Part shown: positions 33,092 through 41,163 of the stretch, piece after piece
Numbering within the stretch: the first letter of the stretch is position 1
Layout: each line of letters opens with the position of its first letter
Assembly (NCBI GenBank): GCA_934277695.1
Contig: CAKQVG010000001.1
Span: forward strand, 310,001 to 374,000
Direction: 5' to 3'
DNA length: 64,000 bases
DNA from: CAG-238 sp934277695
GTDB taxonomy: Bacteria > Bacillota > Clostridia > Peptostreptococcales > Anaerovoracaceae
Translations under genes and position numbers: made by a program
Notes under the pieces: model-generated
Seen by the model: the letters and a program-made list of their open reading frames with translations, nothing else
Told to the model about the DNA's origin: nothing
Databases searched by the model: none

Positions 33092-34234
33092 ATGAGATCA
33101 AAAAAACAGAAAAAAGTTGCTCTTGTTTTGGGTGGAGGCGGTTCCCGCGGCGCGTATGAGGCGGGCGTGTGGCAGGCTCTCACGGAACTTGGGATTGAAA
33201 TTGATATTGTAACAGGCTGCTCAGTCGGAGCCATTAACGCCGCAATGGTTGTGCAGGGAAATGTCGAGCTTACCGCACAGCTTTGGCGTGAGCTCGAAAC
33301 GCATATGATCTTTGATGTGCCGGAAGGAAGCCAGCCGATCGAATATGCTCGCGAAATTGTATTCAATCACGGTGCGGGAACATCCGGGCTGAAAGGACTT
33401 CTCACCAAGTATATTGATGAAGATGTGGTACGAAACTCGCCTATGGTATACGGGATTCCGGTTGTCTCGCTTCCGACCTTTGATGCACATTATCTTTATA
33501 AAGAAGATATCCCAAGCGGCAAAATGGTTGATTTTATTATCGCAAGTGCCTCGGCTTTCCCGGCAATACACAGCTGCGAGATAGATGGTGTAGATTATAT
33601 CGACGGCGGATATGCAGATGAAATTCCCGTTGAGATGGCGGTCAAAAAAGGCGCAACTCATGTCATAGCCGTCAATCTTAAGGGCATGGGCGTCGTAAGA
33701 CACGAAACCCTCGAAAAAGCACCGAATCTTGTGTATATAGAGCCAAAATGGGGCCTTGGCAATATTTTGATTTTCGACAAGGCAAATTCCAAGCGTATCC
33801 TGCGTCTTGGATATCTTGACGCGATGAAAGCCCTCGGTCTTATCGACGGTACTTATTTTTCTTTTGCAAAAGGCACATTCCCTAAGACAATATTAAAAGA
33901 GGCCGATGCCTGTGCAAAGATTTTCGAGCTTGATCCGCTTGTGCTGTACACCAACGAAATATTCCTCGAAAAAATTTCCGATGCCGCCCGTACATCCAAT
34001 CACGAGGCGAAGGAAGCTTTGGATAAGTACGGCGATGTTTTCTCCTTACAATCTCCGAAGGAGCTTCTGACAAATATCAGAAATGTCGCAAATCCGCGTG
34101 CCCTCACGTTCCTCATCGCATACAACCTCAAGGAAAAAGGCTCGCAGAGCATTTTCCTTTCCCGTGCCGCAGTAAAGCTGCTGCCTGACATTATCCATGC
34201 GGCAAGCTTCCTGGTGAAATATCAACTCATATAA
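33092..34234 (+). CDS. Patatin-like phospholipase
   Basis: This 380-residue protein has the patatin Ser-Asp dyad: oxyanion loop LGGGGSRGAYEAGV (13-26), nucleophile elbow GCSVG (Ser44), and catalytic Asp in YIDGGYADEIP. The roughly 150-residue C-terminal extension has no recognised domain. Members are cytoplasmic or membrane-associated lipid acyl hydrolases. Two possible starts lie six bases apart; the second ATG (33092) has the better spacing from AAGGAG. It is divergent from the sirtuin gene and followed by a bidirectional terminator. Confidence 0.88.
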   Translation: MRSKKQKKVALVLGGGGSRGAYEAGVWQALTELGIEIDIVTGCSVGAINAAMVVQGNVELTAQLWRELETHMIFDVPEGSQPIEYAREIVFNHGAGTSGLKGLLTKYIDEDVVRNSPMVYGIPVVSLPTFDAHYLYKEDIPSGKMVDFIIASASAFPAIHSCEIDGVDYIDGGYADEIPVEMAVKKGATHVIAVNLKGMGVVRHETLEKAPNLVYIEPKWGLGNILIFDKANSKRILRLGYLDAMKALGLIDGTYFSFAKGTFPKTILKEADACAKIFELDPLVLYTNEIFLEKISDAARTSNHEAKEALDKYGDVFSLQSPKELLTNIRNVANPRALTFLIAYNLKEKGSQSIFLSRAAVKLLPDIIHAASFLVKYQLI

Positions 34235-34241
34235 AACAACA

Positions 34242-34286
34242 AAGCTCGGTGCAAAGGACAGGTTGATGTCCTATGCCGCCGAGCTT
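34242..34286. terminator. Bidirectional terminator between patatin and glycyl-radical activase genes
   Basis: AAGCTCGG and CCGAGCTT pair around a 29-base loop that contains AGGACA and TGTCCT as an inner stem. T-rich tracts follow on both strands. Confidence 0.8.
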
Positions 34287-34305
34287 CATTGTTTTCTAAA
34301 AGCAT

Positions 34306-35247
34306 TTATTTTGTTTTTCCCAAAACCTCTACCAGCATTCCCGCTTCTTCCTCAAAAAATTTTTTTATCTTATCTACATAATCATCGGAAGGTGTTACGA
34401 AATCCGCAGGCTTCTGCCCGAGGTTTCTCTTCTTTGCCAAACCCAAATTATGATAAGGCAGGAGCGTTAAATGCGTGATTCCGTTTTCTTTGTAAAATTC
34501 TGCGGTCTTCTCTATAATATCCCACTTGTCATTTACATCGTGCATAAGAGGCATCCTCATTTGGATTTTTGAGTTCATAATGGAATTGTTCGCAAGTCTT
34601 TTCAAATTTTCGAGAATCACTTCGTTGCTCTGTCCCACATATTCCTTATGAACATCATTATCGATTGCCTTCATGTCATACAGAATGTTGGTGACGTTTT
34701 CATATTCCGCAAGTTTCATGAGTCGGTCGCCGTCTCCGAAACCCGATGTGTCAAGACACACATGCACACCGTTTTTGCGTGCCAGCTCTATAAGTTCTTC
34801 GGCAAAATCCGCCTGCGAAAGCATTTCGCCTCCGCTGATAGTCATTCCGCCGCCCGTATGCTCATAAAATCCTTTGTCCTGCAGAACTTCTGCCATGATC
34901 TCTTCTGCGGTCATTTCCTTTGCTACAGCCTTCAGGGCTTCGGCATAGCAGAATTTCGTACAAGCAAGACAACAATCGCAAAGCTCGCGGTCCACATGTA
35001 TTTTTTGATCTTCTTCACCGACAAAGATTGCATTCTGCGGGCAGTGCGTAAGGCAGTACCCGCATTTAATACAGCTGTTCGGCATTTCGATAATTTGTTG
35101 TTTGAAGCTGATAAGCTCCGGGTTGTGACACCATTTGCAGCTTAGCGGGCAGCCCTTGAGGAACACAGTCGCTCTGATGCCCGGACCGTCCTCCGTGCTG
35201 AACTTCTGTATCGCTCCTACGAGTGCCCTGCGTGTGTTATTTTCCAT
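34306..35247 (-). CDS. Glycyl-radical enzyme activating protein (radical SAM)
   Basis: This 313-residue activase has the radical-SAM cluster motif at Cys33, Cys37 and Cys40 (GCPLSCKWCHNPE). A ferredoxin-like insert then holds two extra cluster motifs (CIKCGYCLTHCPQ and CDCCLACTKFC), as in activases of glycerol/choline/isethionate-type enzymes but not of PflA itself. GGGMTISGGEML and LDTSGFG follow. It generates the glycyl radical on the adjacent enzyme. The ATG at 35247 follows AGGGAGACC; a 57-codon in-frame extension lies inside the upstream gene and is a shadow. The gap to the glycyl radical enzyme is ten bases. Confidence 0.92.
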   Translation of the reverse strand: MENNTRRALVGAIQKFSTEDGPGIRATVFLKGCPLSCKWCHNPELISFKQQIIEMPNSCIKCGYCLTHCPQNAIFVGEEDQKIHVDRELCDCCLACTKFCYAEALKAVAKEMTAEEIMAEVLQDKGFYEHTGGGMTISGGEMLSQADFAEELIELARKNGVHVCLDTSGFGDGDRLMKLAEYENVTNILYDMKAIDNDVHKEYVGQSNEVILENLKRLANNSIMNSKIQMRMPLMHDVNDKWDIIEKTAEFYKENGITHLTLLPYHNLGLAKKRNLGQKPADFVTPSDDYVDKIKKFFEEEAGMLVEVLGKTK

Positions 35248-35257
35248 CACGGTCTCC

Positions 35258-37633
35258 CTATTCAGCCTTTTCGAAGTGTGCGGTTCTGTAGATAATGGTA
35301 TCCTGAGCACTCTTGTCAAGCTCGGTGAAGTAAGCCATGTAACCCGCCACACGAACCATGAGGCCTTTATAGTTTTCAGGATGTTTCTGCGCATCCTTGA
35401 GTGTTTCTGTATCAACAACGTTGATCTGAATATGTTCGCCGCCGTGGTCGAAATAGGTTCTGATTACGCCTTCAATGCTTTCCAGGCCTTTTTCGCCTTC
35501 AACGCCCTTCGGGTCAAAACGAAGGTTGAACAATGCACCGTCGTGGAATGCTTCCTGTCCCATGGATGCTACGGACTTAACCGTTGCGGTAGGACCGCTC
35601 TTATCGCGTCCCATCATCGGTGAAGCGTTATCGCAGAAAGGTTCTCCTGCAAGTCTTCCGTCAGGTGTTGCACCGCATACCGCACCGTGTGATACGTTTA
35701 CGGTCTGTGAGTGAACATTAAATGAGAACCAGCCGCCTCTTGCGTCCGGCCATGTCTGAACATTGTCTGCAATGAAGTGCATCATTTCTCTGTAAATTCC
35801 GTCTACATGTGCTTTGTCGTTTCCGAATTTTTCAGGTTTGTTCAGAAGGAGCTGACGCATACGTTCTTCGCCTTCAAAATTATTATCAAGTGCTTTGATG
35901 AGTTCATCCATTGTGATGTCCTTGTCTTCGAATACGCACTTCTGAATTGCTTCAATTGAGTCTGCCATATTGGCTGCACCTGTGATGTAAAGGCCCGCAG
36001 TGCTGTATTTTGCACCGCCCTCTTGAACGGATCTGCCGCTTTCCACACAGCCCTTTGTAACCATGGACGCGAAGATAACCGGGAATCTGAGCATATGCAT
36101 GCTCTGCATAATCTTATAGCCTTCGGTTACAAGTTTGTAGTGATGAAGGATCTGTTTCTTTAACGCATCTTTAAACTCTTCGATGTTCTTGAAGTCTCTC
36201 GGGTCTCCTGTCTGAAGTCCCATAAGCTTACCCGTTGACGGATCAACGCCGTTGTGGAGAACGAATTCGAGCATTTTGCCCATGTTGACATAACCTGCGT
36301 CAGGGGAACCGTCTGTCGTTCCGCCTCCCGGTCCCGGCTGGATACAGCCAACGATTGTCCAGTCTCTTGCCTCTTCAATCGTACAGCCCTTGCCTTGTGT
36401 CATCTGCATAGCTGCATAGTCATTAAAGAAGCCCGGATTTGCCTGTCCTTCCTGAATCATCTTGCAGCCCTTGCGTACAAGTTCTTCCGGAGTTCCGTCC
36501 CAAACTCTGACTGCCATTACCGGCTGCGTTGTTTTGAGCTGGTTTGCAGCTTCCAGGCAGAGGTAGGATAATTCGTTTGTAGCGTCCTTGCCATCACGAG
36601 TCTGTCCGCCGACGATGAGGATTTCCCACATCGGATAACCTGCGAAGGAAGTTGCGTACCATTTGTCTCTTACTTCGAAAACTTCGCAAGCTTTCAGGTA
36701 GAAGCATTCGAGCATTTCAAGCGCTTCATCCTGTGTTATATTCTTTTCATCTATTACATCTTTTTTATAGTACGGCCACATGTACTGGTCGAATCTGCCG
36801 AATCCGTTTGCTGTTGTACATACTTCGATGTGGAAGTAAACATGTATGAACCAAATGGACTGTAATGCCTGCTGGAAATTCTGCGGCGGAAGTTCCGGAA
36901 CAACTCTGCAGTTTTCGGCAATTGTAAGGAGTTCTTTCTTACGCTTTTCATCTGTGCAGCAAGCAGCTTGTCTTTCTGCCTCTTCTGCCATTCTGTGTGC
37001 ATAGATAATCAGACCTTCGCACTGGATGATGCAAGCCTTCCAGTAATTAATCTTTTCCTGGTCTTCCTTGCTTGTTCCCGGAGTTTTTGCAATGTTCTCG
37101 CGACATTCATCCATATAGCCCTTAAGACCTACCGTAAGGATTTTTTCGTGGTCGCAGGTTGTTTCACCGGAAACACCGTTTCTGAGACCGACCGTAATAA
37201 TATCGTCCCGGATGCATTCTTCTGTATGCGGCGGAAGCGCAGTCTTGGACATATCTTCCATGGACTTGCCTTCCCAATATGGGAGTGTTTTGAGGATGAG
37301 TTCTCTGTCTTCCGGAGAGATGTCATACGGGTCCTTCGTTCTTACCGGAAAATCATCGATGTCGCTGATATACCAGGAGCTGGATTGGAATTCCGGATGA
37401 AGGTTTGCGCCTCTGTATTTATTGGTTGGAGTGCCGACGATGAGTTCATCTTCCATGATCAGAGTCGTCATGTGTTCCATGATGTATTTTACAACTTCTG
37501 CACGGAAGATCGAAATTGCGTCTCCCGCAAATTTCTTATATGCTTCTGTTGCCAAAACAAGTCTCTCCGCCGTAATGCAAGGTCTGGAGTTCCACAGCTT
37601 TGTTCTCATTCTTTGCAGTCTTTCGTTTAACAT
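35258..37633 (-). CDS. Glycyl radical enzyme (PFL/dehydratase-like), substrate unknown
   Basis: This 791-residue protein has the full glycyl radical enzyme architecture. The radical-bearing glycine is Gly764 in RVAGYMAYF near the C-terminus. The thiyl cysteine is Cys430 in TIVGCIQPGPGGG. In characterised dehydratase, lyase and decarboxylase members the cysteine is followed by x-Glu (GCxE); here it is x-Gln, and PFL-type Cys-Cys is also absent. NVSHGAVCGATPDGRLAGEPFCDNASP and HIQINVVDTETL are standard barrel motifs. It acts anaerobically in the cytoplasm after activation by the downstream radical-SAM protein. An SDR dehydrogenase precedes it (30-base gap) and an AraC regulator diverges, so a substrate-inducible catabolic pathway is likely. 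The substrate cannot be named from sequence. Confidence 0.88.
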   Translation of the reverse strand: MLNERLQRMRTKLWNSRPCITAERLVLATEAYKKFAGDAISIFRAEVVKYIMEHMTTLIMEDELIVGTPTNKYRGANLHPEFQSSSWYISDIDDFPVRTKDPYDISPEDRELILKTLPYWEGKSMEDMSKTALPPHTEECIRDDIITVGLRNGVSGETTCDHEKILTVGLKGYMDECRENIAKTPGTSKEDQEKINYWKACIIQCEGLIIYAHRMAEEAERQAACCTDEKRKKELLTIAENCRVVPELPPQNFQQALQSIWFIHVYFHIEVCTTANGFGRFDQYMWPYYKKDVIDEKNITQDEALEMLECFYLKACEVFEVRDKWYATSFAGYPMWEILIVGGQTRDGKDATNELSYLCLEAANQLKTTQPVMAVRVWDGTPEELVRKGCKMIQEGQANPGFFNDYAAMQMTQGKGCTIEEARDWTIVGCIQPGPGGGTTDGSPDAGYVNMGKMLEFVLHNGVDPSTGKLMGLQTGDPRDFKNIEEFKDALKKQILHHYKLVTEGYKIMQSMHMLRFPVIFASMVTKGCVESGRSVQEGGAKYSTAGLYITGAANMADSIEAIQKCVFEDKDITMDELIKALDNNFEGEERMRQLLLNKPEKFGNDKAHVDGIYREMMHFIADNVQTWPDARGGWFSFNVHSQTVNVSHGAVCGATPDGRLAGEPFCDNASPMMGRDKSGPTATVKSVASMGQEAFHDGALFNLRFDPKGVEGEKGLESIEGVIRTYFDHGGEHIQINVVDTETLKDAQKHPENYKGLMVRVAGYMAYFTELDKSAQDTIIYRTAHFEKAE

Positions 37634-37663
37634 TTTGTTTCCCCCTATTATTTAAACATTGAA

Positions 37664-38413
37664 TTAGTCCAGCATCTTGCCGCCGTCTACGAGAAGGTTG
37701 ATTCCGTTTACGAAGGACGCCTCGTCGGAGCTGAGATAATACACAGCGTCGGCCATTTCACTCGGCTCACCCGGGCGGCCGATGCATCCGAAGTTCACAG
37801 TGTCGCCCGTTTCCTTATATTCCTCAAGCGACTGTTTGAGCATATCCGTATTAACCCATCCCGGAGAAATGGAATTTGCTCGAATGCCGCGGCGTGCATA
37901 TTCATTTGCAACATTCTTCGTCATGCCGATAACCGCCCATTTGCTGGAGCCGTATCCGATTTCGGAAGTATAGCCCGTCATGCCGGAGCATGAGCCGAAG
38001 TTTACGATTGCGCCTTTCCCCTGTTCAAGCATGACAGGGAGGGTGTACTTCATCATAAGGAAAGTACCGAATACATTGATTTCATAAATTTTTCTGAATA
38101 TTTCAAAGCTGTAATCAATCGTTTCATCATATTTTCCTATGATCCCCGCGGTGTTTACGAGGACATCGATTCTGCCCTGTTCTTCTTTGATTGCAGCGAT
38201 TGTATCAATTACCTGCTGCTCGCAGGAAACATCGAGCACTTTATAGGAAGCTCTTTCCGGCTCAAAATTTTCCTTTTGCATCAGATTCTTTAATGCCTCT
38301 TCATTGATATCAAGCATTACAACTTTATAATCATTTTTATAATATTTCTTCACGACTTCTGCGCCAATCCCGCCGGAAGCTCCCGTAATTACACAAACTT
38401 TAGCATTGCACAT
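37664..38413 (-). CDS. Short-chain dehydrogenase/reductase
   Basis: This 249-residue classical SDR has an NAD(P)-binding TGASGGIGAEV (10-20), NTAG (87-90), and the catalytic Ser141, Tyr154 and Lys158 (YGSSK). VDGG lies near the C-terminus. Asp35 at the end of the second strand (VVMLDIN) favours NAD(H). It is the first gene of the glycyl radical operon, so it probably interconverts an alcohol and ketone/aldehyde either just before or just after the radical step. GGGAGGTAATATC precedes the ATG. Confidence 0.9.
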   Translation of the reverse strand: MCNAKVCVITGASGGIGAEVVKKYYKNDYKVVMLDINEEALKNLMQKENFEPERASYKVLDVSCEQQVIDTIAAIKEEQGRIDVLVNTAGIIGKYDETIDYSFEIFRKIYEINVFGTFLMMKYTLPVMLEQGKGAIVNFGSCSGMTGYTSEIGYGSSKWAVIGMTKNVANEYARRGIRANSISPGWVNTDMLKQSLEEYKETGDTVNFGCIGRPGEPSEMADAVYYLSSDEASFVNGINLLVDGGKMLD

Positions 38414-38460
38414 GATATTACCTCCCGATTCTCGTTGATACCTATATTTTAAGGGGATTT

Positions 38461-38518
38461 TGTTCTGAGAACAACTATTATTTTGCTTGAAAATTTAATT
38501 ATTTTGCGATAAAATCTA
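38461..38518. promoter_or_regulatory. AraC-type tandem operator and palindrome in the divergent promoter region
   Basis: Two directly abutting 21-bp units (38477-38497 and 38498-38518) share 17 of 21 positions: ATTATTTTGC, three variable bases, AAAAT, one variable base, TA. This is the spacing expected for an AraC-family dimer on one face of the DNA. A perfect palindrome TGTTCTGAGAACA lies beside them at 38461-38473. Confidence 0.65.
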
Positions 38519-38549
38519 ATTATTCTTAACAGAAAAGGCAGGTAAGCGA

Positions 38550-40403
38550 ATGTTATTTGAAAAGATTACTTATCCGGATGATTTCCCGATTAACATCACA
38601 ATTGCAGCGGTAGAAGAGTATCCGCTTCATTATCACCGGGATATTGAATTTGTCTATGTTCTGAAAGGGGAGGTTGCGCTGAAAAACGGTTACTGTCACT
38701 ATACACTGAAAGAAGGGGATATCTTCACCAATGCGGGTCACGAAGTGCACAGTCTGACCTCAACCGGCAAAGAAAATATCGTTGCCCTGATTCAAATCAG
38801 CACGCGTTATTTTTCGCAGTATTTCCCATCTCTCAGCAAATCCTGCTATCGCACTTATTCCAACAAACCGACAACGAGACGACATGACAATCTTCGGGAA
38901 AAATTGCTGCAGATTCTGCTCGCCTACGAGATTAAAAGTTTTAATTACAAAAGCGAGTGTACCTATCTCATCGTTGATATCATTAAGTATTTAGACAAAT
39001 ATTTCAATCTGTTTACATTCGAAGACAATGTGGTGATCAATTTCGAGAGCGGCGACCAGACCACAACCGAACGTATCAGCCGAATTATTACATACATATA
39101 TCAATATTATGCCGAAAAAATCACTCTTGAGGATTTGTCCGACATGGAGCATCTCAGTACCTTTTACATTTCCCACATTATTAAGGATTGCACCGGAATG
39201 AATTTTCGCGAGTTCCTCTGTTTTGCACGCGTGGAGTGGTCGGAAATCCAGCTGCTTGACACTAACAAAAAGATCAGTCAGATTGCCAGAGATGTCGGCT
39301 TCTCGACGACTGCATATTATGAAAAATATTTTTACAAATGGTTTAAGCGTACTCCTGCGGAGCATCGTGCATACTTTAAGCCGATGGTGAAAAGCGAATT
39401 GCGCCCTGAAATCATTACACCGGTTTCTGCCAATAGAGCAACAAATTTGATTAAATCCACCTTATCTGCTTTGAACTCTCAAAGAAACAGTTCTTCTGTG
39501 GTAAACAGCCTGAACTTGGAAATCAATGTCGACAGAAACAGCAAGCCGATTGCTTTTGCAGACTATAAATTGAATATTCAAATCACGTTGGAAGACTTTC
39601 ACGAGATGAAATTCAATCTTTTTCATGTGCTGGATTGTCTGCGTCCTTCCGAAGTGACGCTCTTATGTGATCCCTCAGATTCTCCCACAGAAGTTGAACA
39701 CCTGCATGCAATGCTCGACGCATCCGGATTTGCGGTGTCACTAAAACCAATAAGAAACGGAGAAGCTTTCATATCCTATGGGAATGATACAATTGCAGCC
39801 CCTGTTTATACACTCAGCCGGCTTTTACATTCATCTGACCCGCATCTGACGCTCCGCCTGCGTGACAATAGACAGGATGGACGTCTTCTGAAAGGGCTTC
39901 CCGCCCTTATGACATTCAATGCTATTAAAAAGCCATCTTTCTACATATATCAGGCAGCTCCCTTCGCTTGCGGCGATATCATCTGTTGGGGCAAACATTA
40001 TTGTGTCATTCGAGTCAGCGATGCAGCCCCTGCGGCCTTTGCAATAATTGTCTATAATTATGATGATAACATTCAAAGTCTTTGCAAAAAAGCTTCCTCG
40101 CTGCACCAAACAAGAACGGTTTTAAATGAATTTAAGGATGAAATCAATTTCAGTTTCAATTTGAACCTGCCTTCCGGTTTTTATTCCGTAATGAAATATA
40201 CAATGGACCGCTCATCCGATATTTTTACATACTTCTCTTCTTTAAACTTCCCGGATGATTCGGATGTGCTGAACAGCCTGCACGATCTGGTTCCAACCGC
40301 ACCTCAGCTTGATGTCTACCAAGAGGATGTGCGAACCGATTTTCATATCAATTTTTCGATGAAGGGTGTCGGCGTGCAGCTGGCGCTGATAGCACGAACC
40401 TGA
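38550..40403 (+). CDS. AraC-family regulator with degenerate GH39-like C-terminal domain
   Basis: This 617-residue protein has an N-terminal cupin sensor (YPLHYHRDIEFVYVLKGEVAL, residues 27-48) and two AraC helix-turn-helix units (about 190-285, LEDLSDMEHLSTFYISHIIK and ISQIARDVGFSTTAYYEKYF). The remaining 330 residues end with GLPALMTFNAIKKPSFYIYQ and a beta-sandwich resembling the tail of AraC proteins fused to a GH39-like barrel. The barrel itself looks much shortened: no Asn-Glu catalytic motif is visible. It is divergent from the SDR/glycyl radical operon and is its probable activator, responding to the pathway substrate. Confidence 0.82.
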   Translation: MLFEKITYPDDFPINITIAAVEEYPLHYHRDIEFVYVLKGEVALKNGYCHYTLKEGDIFTNAGHEVHSLTSTGKENIVALIQISTRYFSQYFPSLSKSCYRTYSNKPTTRRHDNLREKLLQILLAYEIKSFNYKSECTYLIVDIIKYLDKYFNLFTFEDNVVINFESGDQTTTERISRIITYIYQYYAEKITLEDLSDMEHLSTFYISHIIKDCTGMNFREFLCFARVEWSEIQLLDTNKKISQIARDVGFSTTAYYEKYFYKWFKRTPAEHRAYFKPMVKSELRPEIITPVSANRATNLIKSTLSALNSQRNSSSVVNSLNLEINVDRNSKPIAFADYKLNIQITLEDFHEMKFNLFHVLDCLRPSEVTLLCDPSDSPTEVEHLHAMLDASGFAVSLKPIRNGEAFISYGNDTIAAPVYTLSRLLHSSDPHLTLRLRDNRQDGRLLKGLPALMTFNAIKKPSFYIYQAAPFACGDIICWGKHYCVIRVSDAAPAAFAIIVYNYDDNIQSLCKKASSLHQTRTVLNEFKDEINFSFNLNLPSGFYSVMKYTMDRSSDIFTYFSSLNFPDDSDVLNSLHDLVPTAPQLDVYQEDVRTDFHINFSMKGVGVQLALIART

Positions 40404-40429
40404 TGAATCGCATAATTTTAATCGCACAA

Positions 40430-40464
40430 AAATATGGCGGTCCCTTTTGGGGTCCGCCATATTT
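40430..40464. terminator. Bidirectional terminator
   Basis: AAAATATGGCGG and CCGCCATATTTT pair perfectly at the ends of a hairpin (inner tCCC/GGGG part), with A/T tracts on both sides, between the convergent AraC and ECF S-component genes. Confidence 0.85.
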
Positions 40465-40491
40465 TCTCATTTTATTTTGTATTAGTAATTA

Positions 40492-41052
40492 TTATCTTGC
40501 CTCGTCCAGTCTGTATGTGAAATACTTCTTTGCCGGGGTTTTGTAGAGAGCCGCCGCAAGAACACTTGCAATTACCACTCCCGCTGCGAACTGCCCGCAG
40601 TTTGCAGGCATGCTGAGGATTCCCGTCATGATGTTTCCTGCAAGAACCGCATCCGCAACGCCGTATCCGAGAACCATAACCGCTCCCGCGATAACCATGC
40701 CCACGATTTCAATCAGCGGTACCCCGCAGACTTTCAGAGATTTGCTCTGTTTTTTTGTCATAAAATCGATGAACCATCCCATAACCAAAGCCATAAGTCC
40801 CTTGATTACAAAGGTCCATGGTGCAAATGCCACATAACCGCCTAAGAGATCTGCAAGAGCCGAACCAAATGCAGCCGCCACAGCACCGTTCTTTCTTCCT
40901 ACGACAAGCACGCTCAGGAAAATCATTGCATCCCCCAGATGAACATACCCTTGGAAAGGCGTCGGAATTTTGAAAGTATAGGTTGTGAGAAGCACCAGGC
41001 ACGTCATCATTGCCGTCATCACGATTGTATAAGTCTTTTCATTTCTGTTCAT
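40492..41052 (-). CDS. ECF transporter S-component, possibly pyridoxine-type (PdxU-like)
   Basis: This 186-residue protein with six hydrophobic segments and the N-terminal GYVHLGDAMIFLSVLVVGRKNGAVAAAFGSALADLLGGY is an energy-coupling-factor substrate-binding membrane subunit. Paired divergently with a MocR/PdxR-type regulator, a vitamin B6-related substrate is a reasonable inference, but the pair can also serve other PLP-linked compounds. The energising EcfA/A'/T subunits are not in the window. GAGAGGTGACAGAA precedes the ATG at 41052; an upstream extension into the intergenic region is rejected. Confidence 0.8.
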   Translation of the reverse strand: MNRNEKTYTIVMTAMMTCLVLLTTYTFKIPTPFQGYVHLGDAMIFLSVLVVGRKNGAVAAAFGSALADLLGGYVAFAPWTFVIKGLMALVMGWFIDFMTKKQSKSLKVCGVPLIEIVGMVIAGAVMVLGYGVADAVLAGNIMTGILSMPANCGQFAAGVVIASVLAAALYKTPAKKYFTYRLDEAR

Positions 41053-41090
41053 TTCTGTCACCTCTCTGTCACTTCTTATATTGCTATTAT

Positions 41091-41120
41091 ATATCCAATG
41101 TGTTATTATTAAAATATCCA
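41091..41120. promoter_or_regulatory. Direct repeats in the ECF/MocR divergent promoter region
   Basis: ATATCCA occurs at 41091-41097 and 41114-41120, 23 bases apart, within an A/T-rich stretch. MocR-family regulators commonly bind direct repeats separated by about two helical turns. A TATAAT box for the leftward gene overlaps the first copy. Confidence 0.4.
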
Positions 41121-41163
41121 AAAATAATTATTTTTATATGAACAGTTTGAGGAAATACGCATT

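Noticed and set aside
40492..41052. Thiamine- or FMN-type riboswitch upstream of the ECF S-component
   Set aside because: The 110-base divergent region is A/T-rich with direct repeats and shows no riboswitch-like conserved stems.
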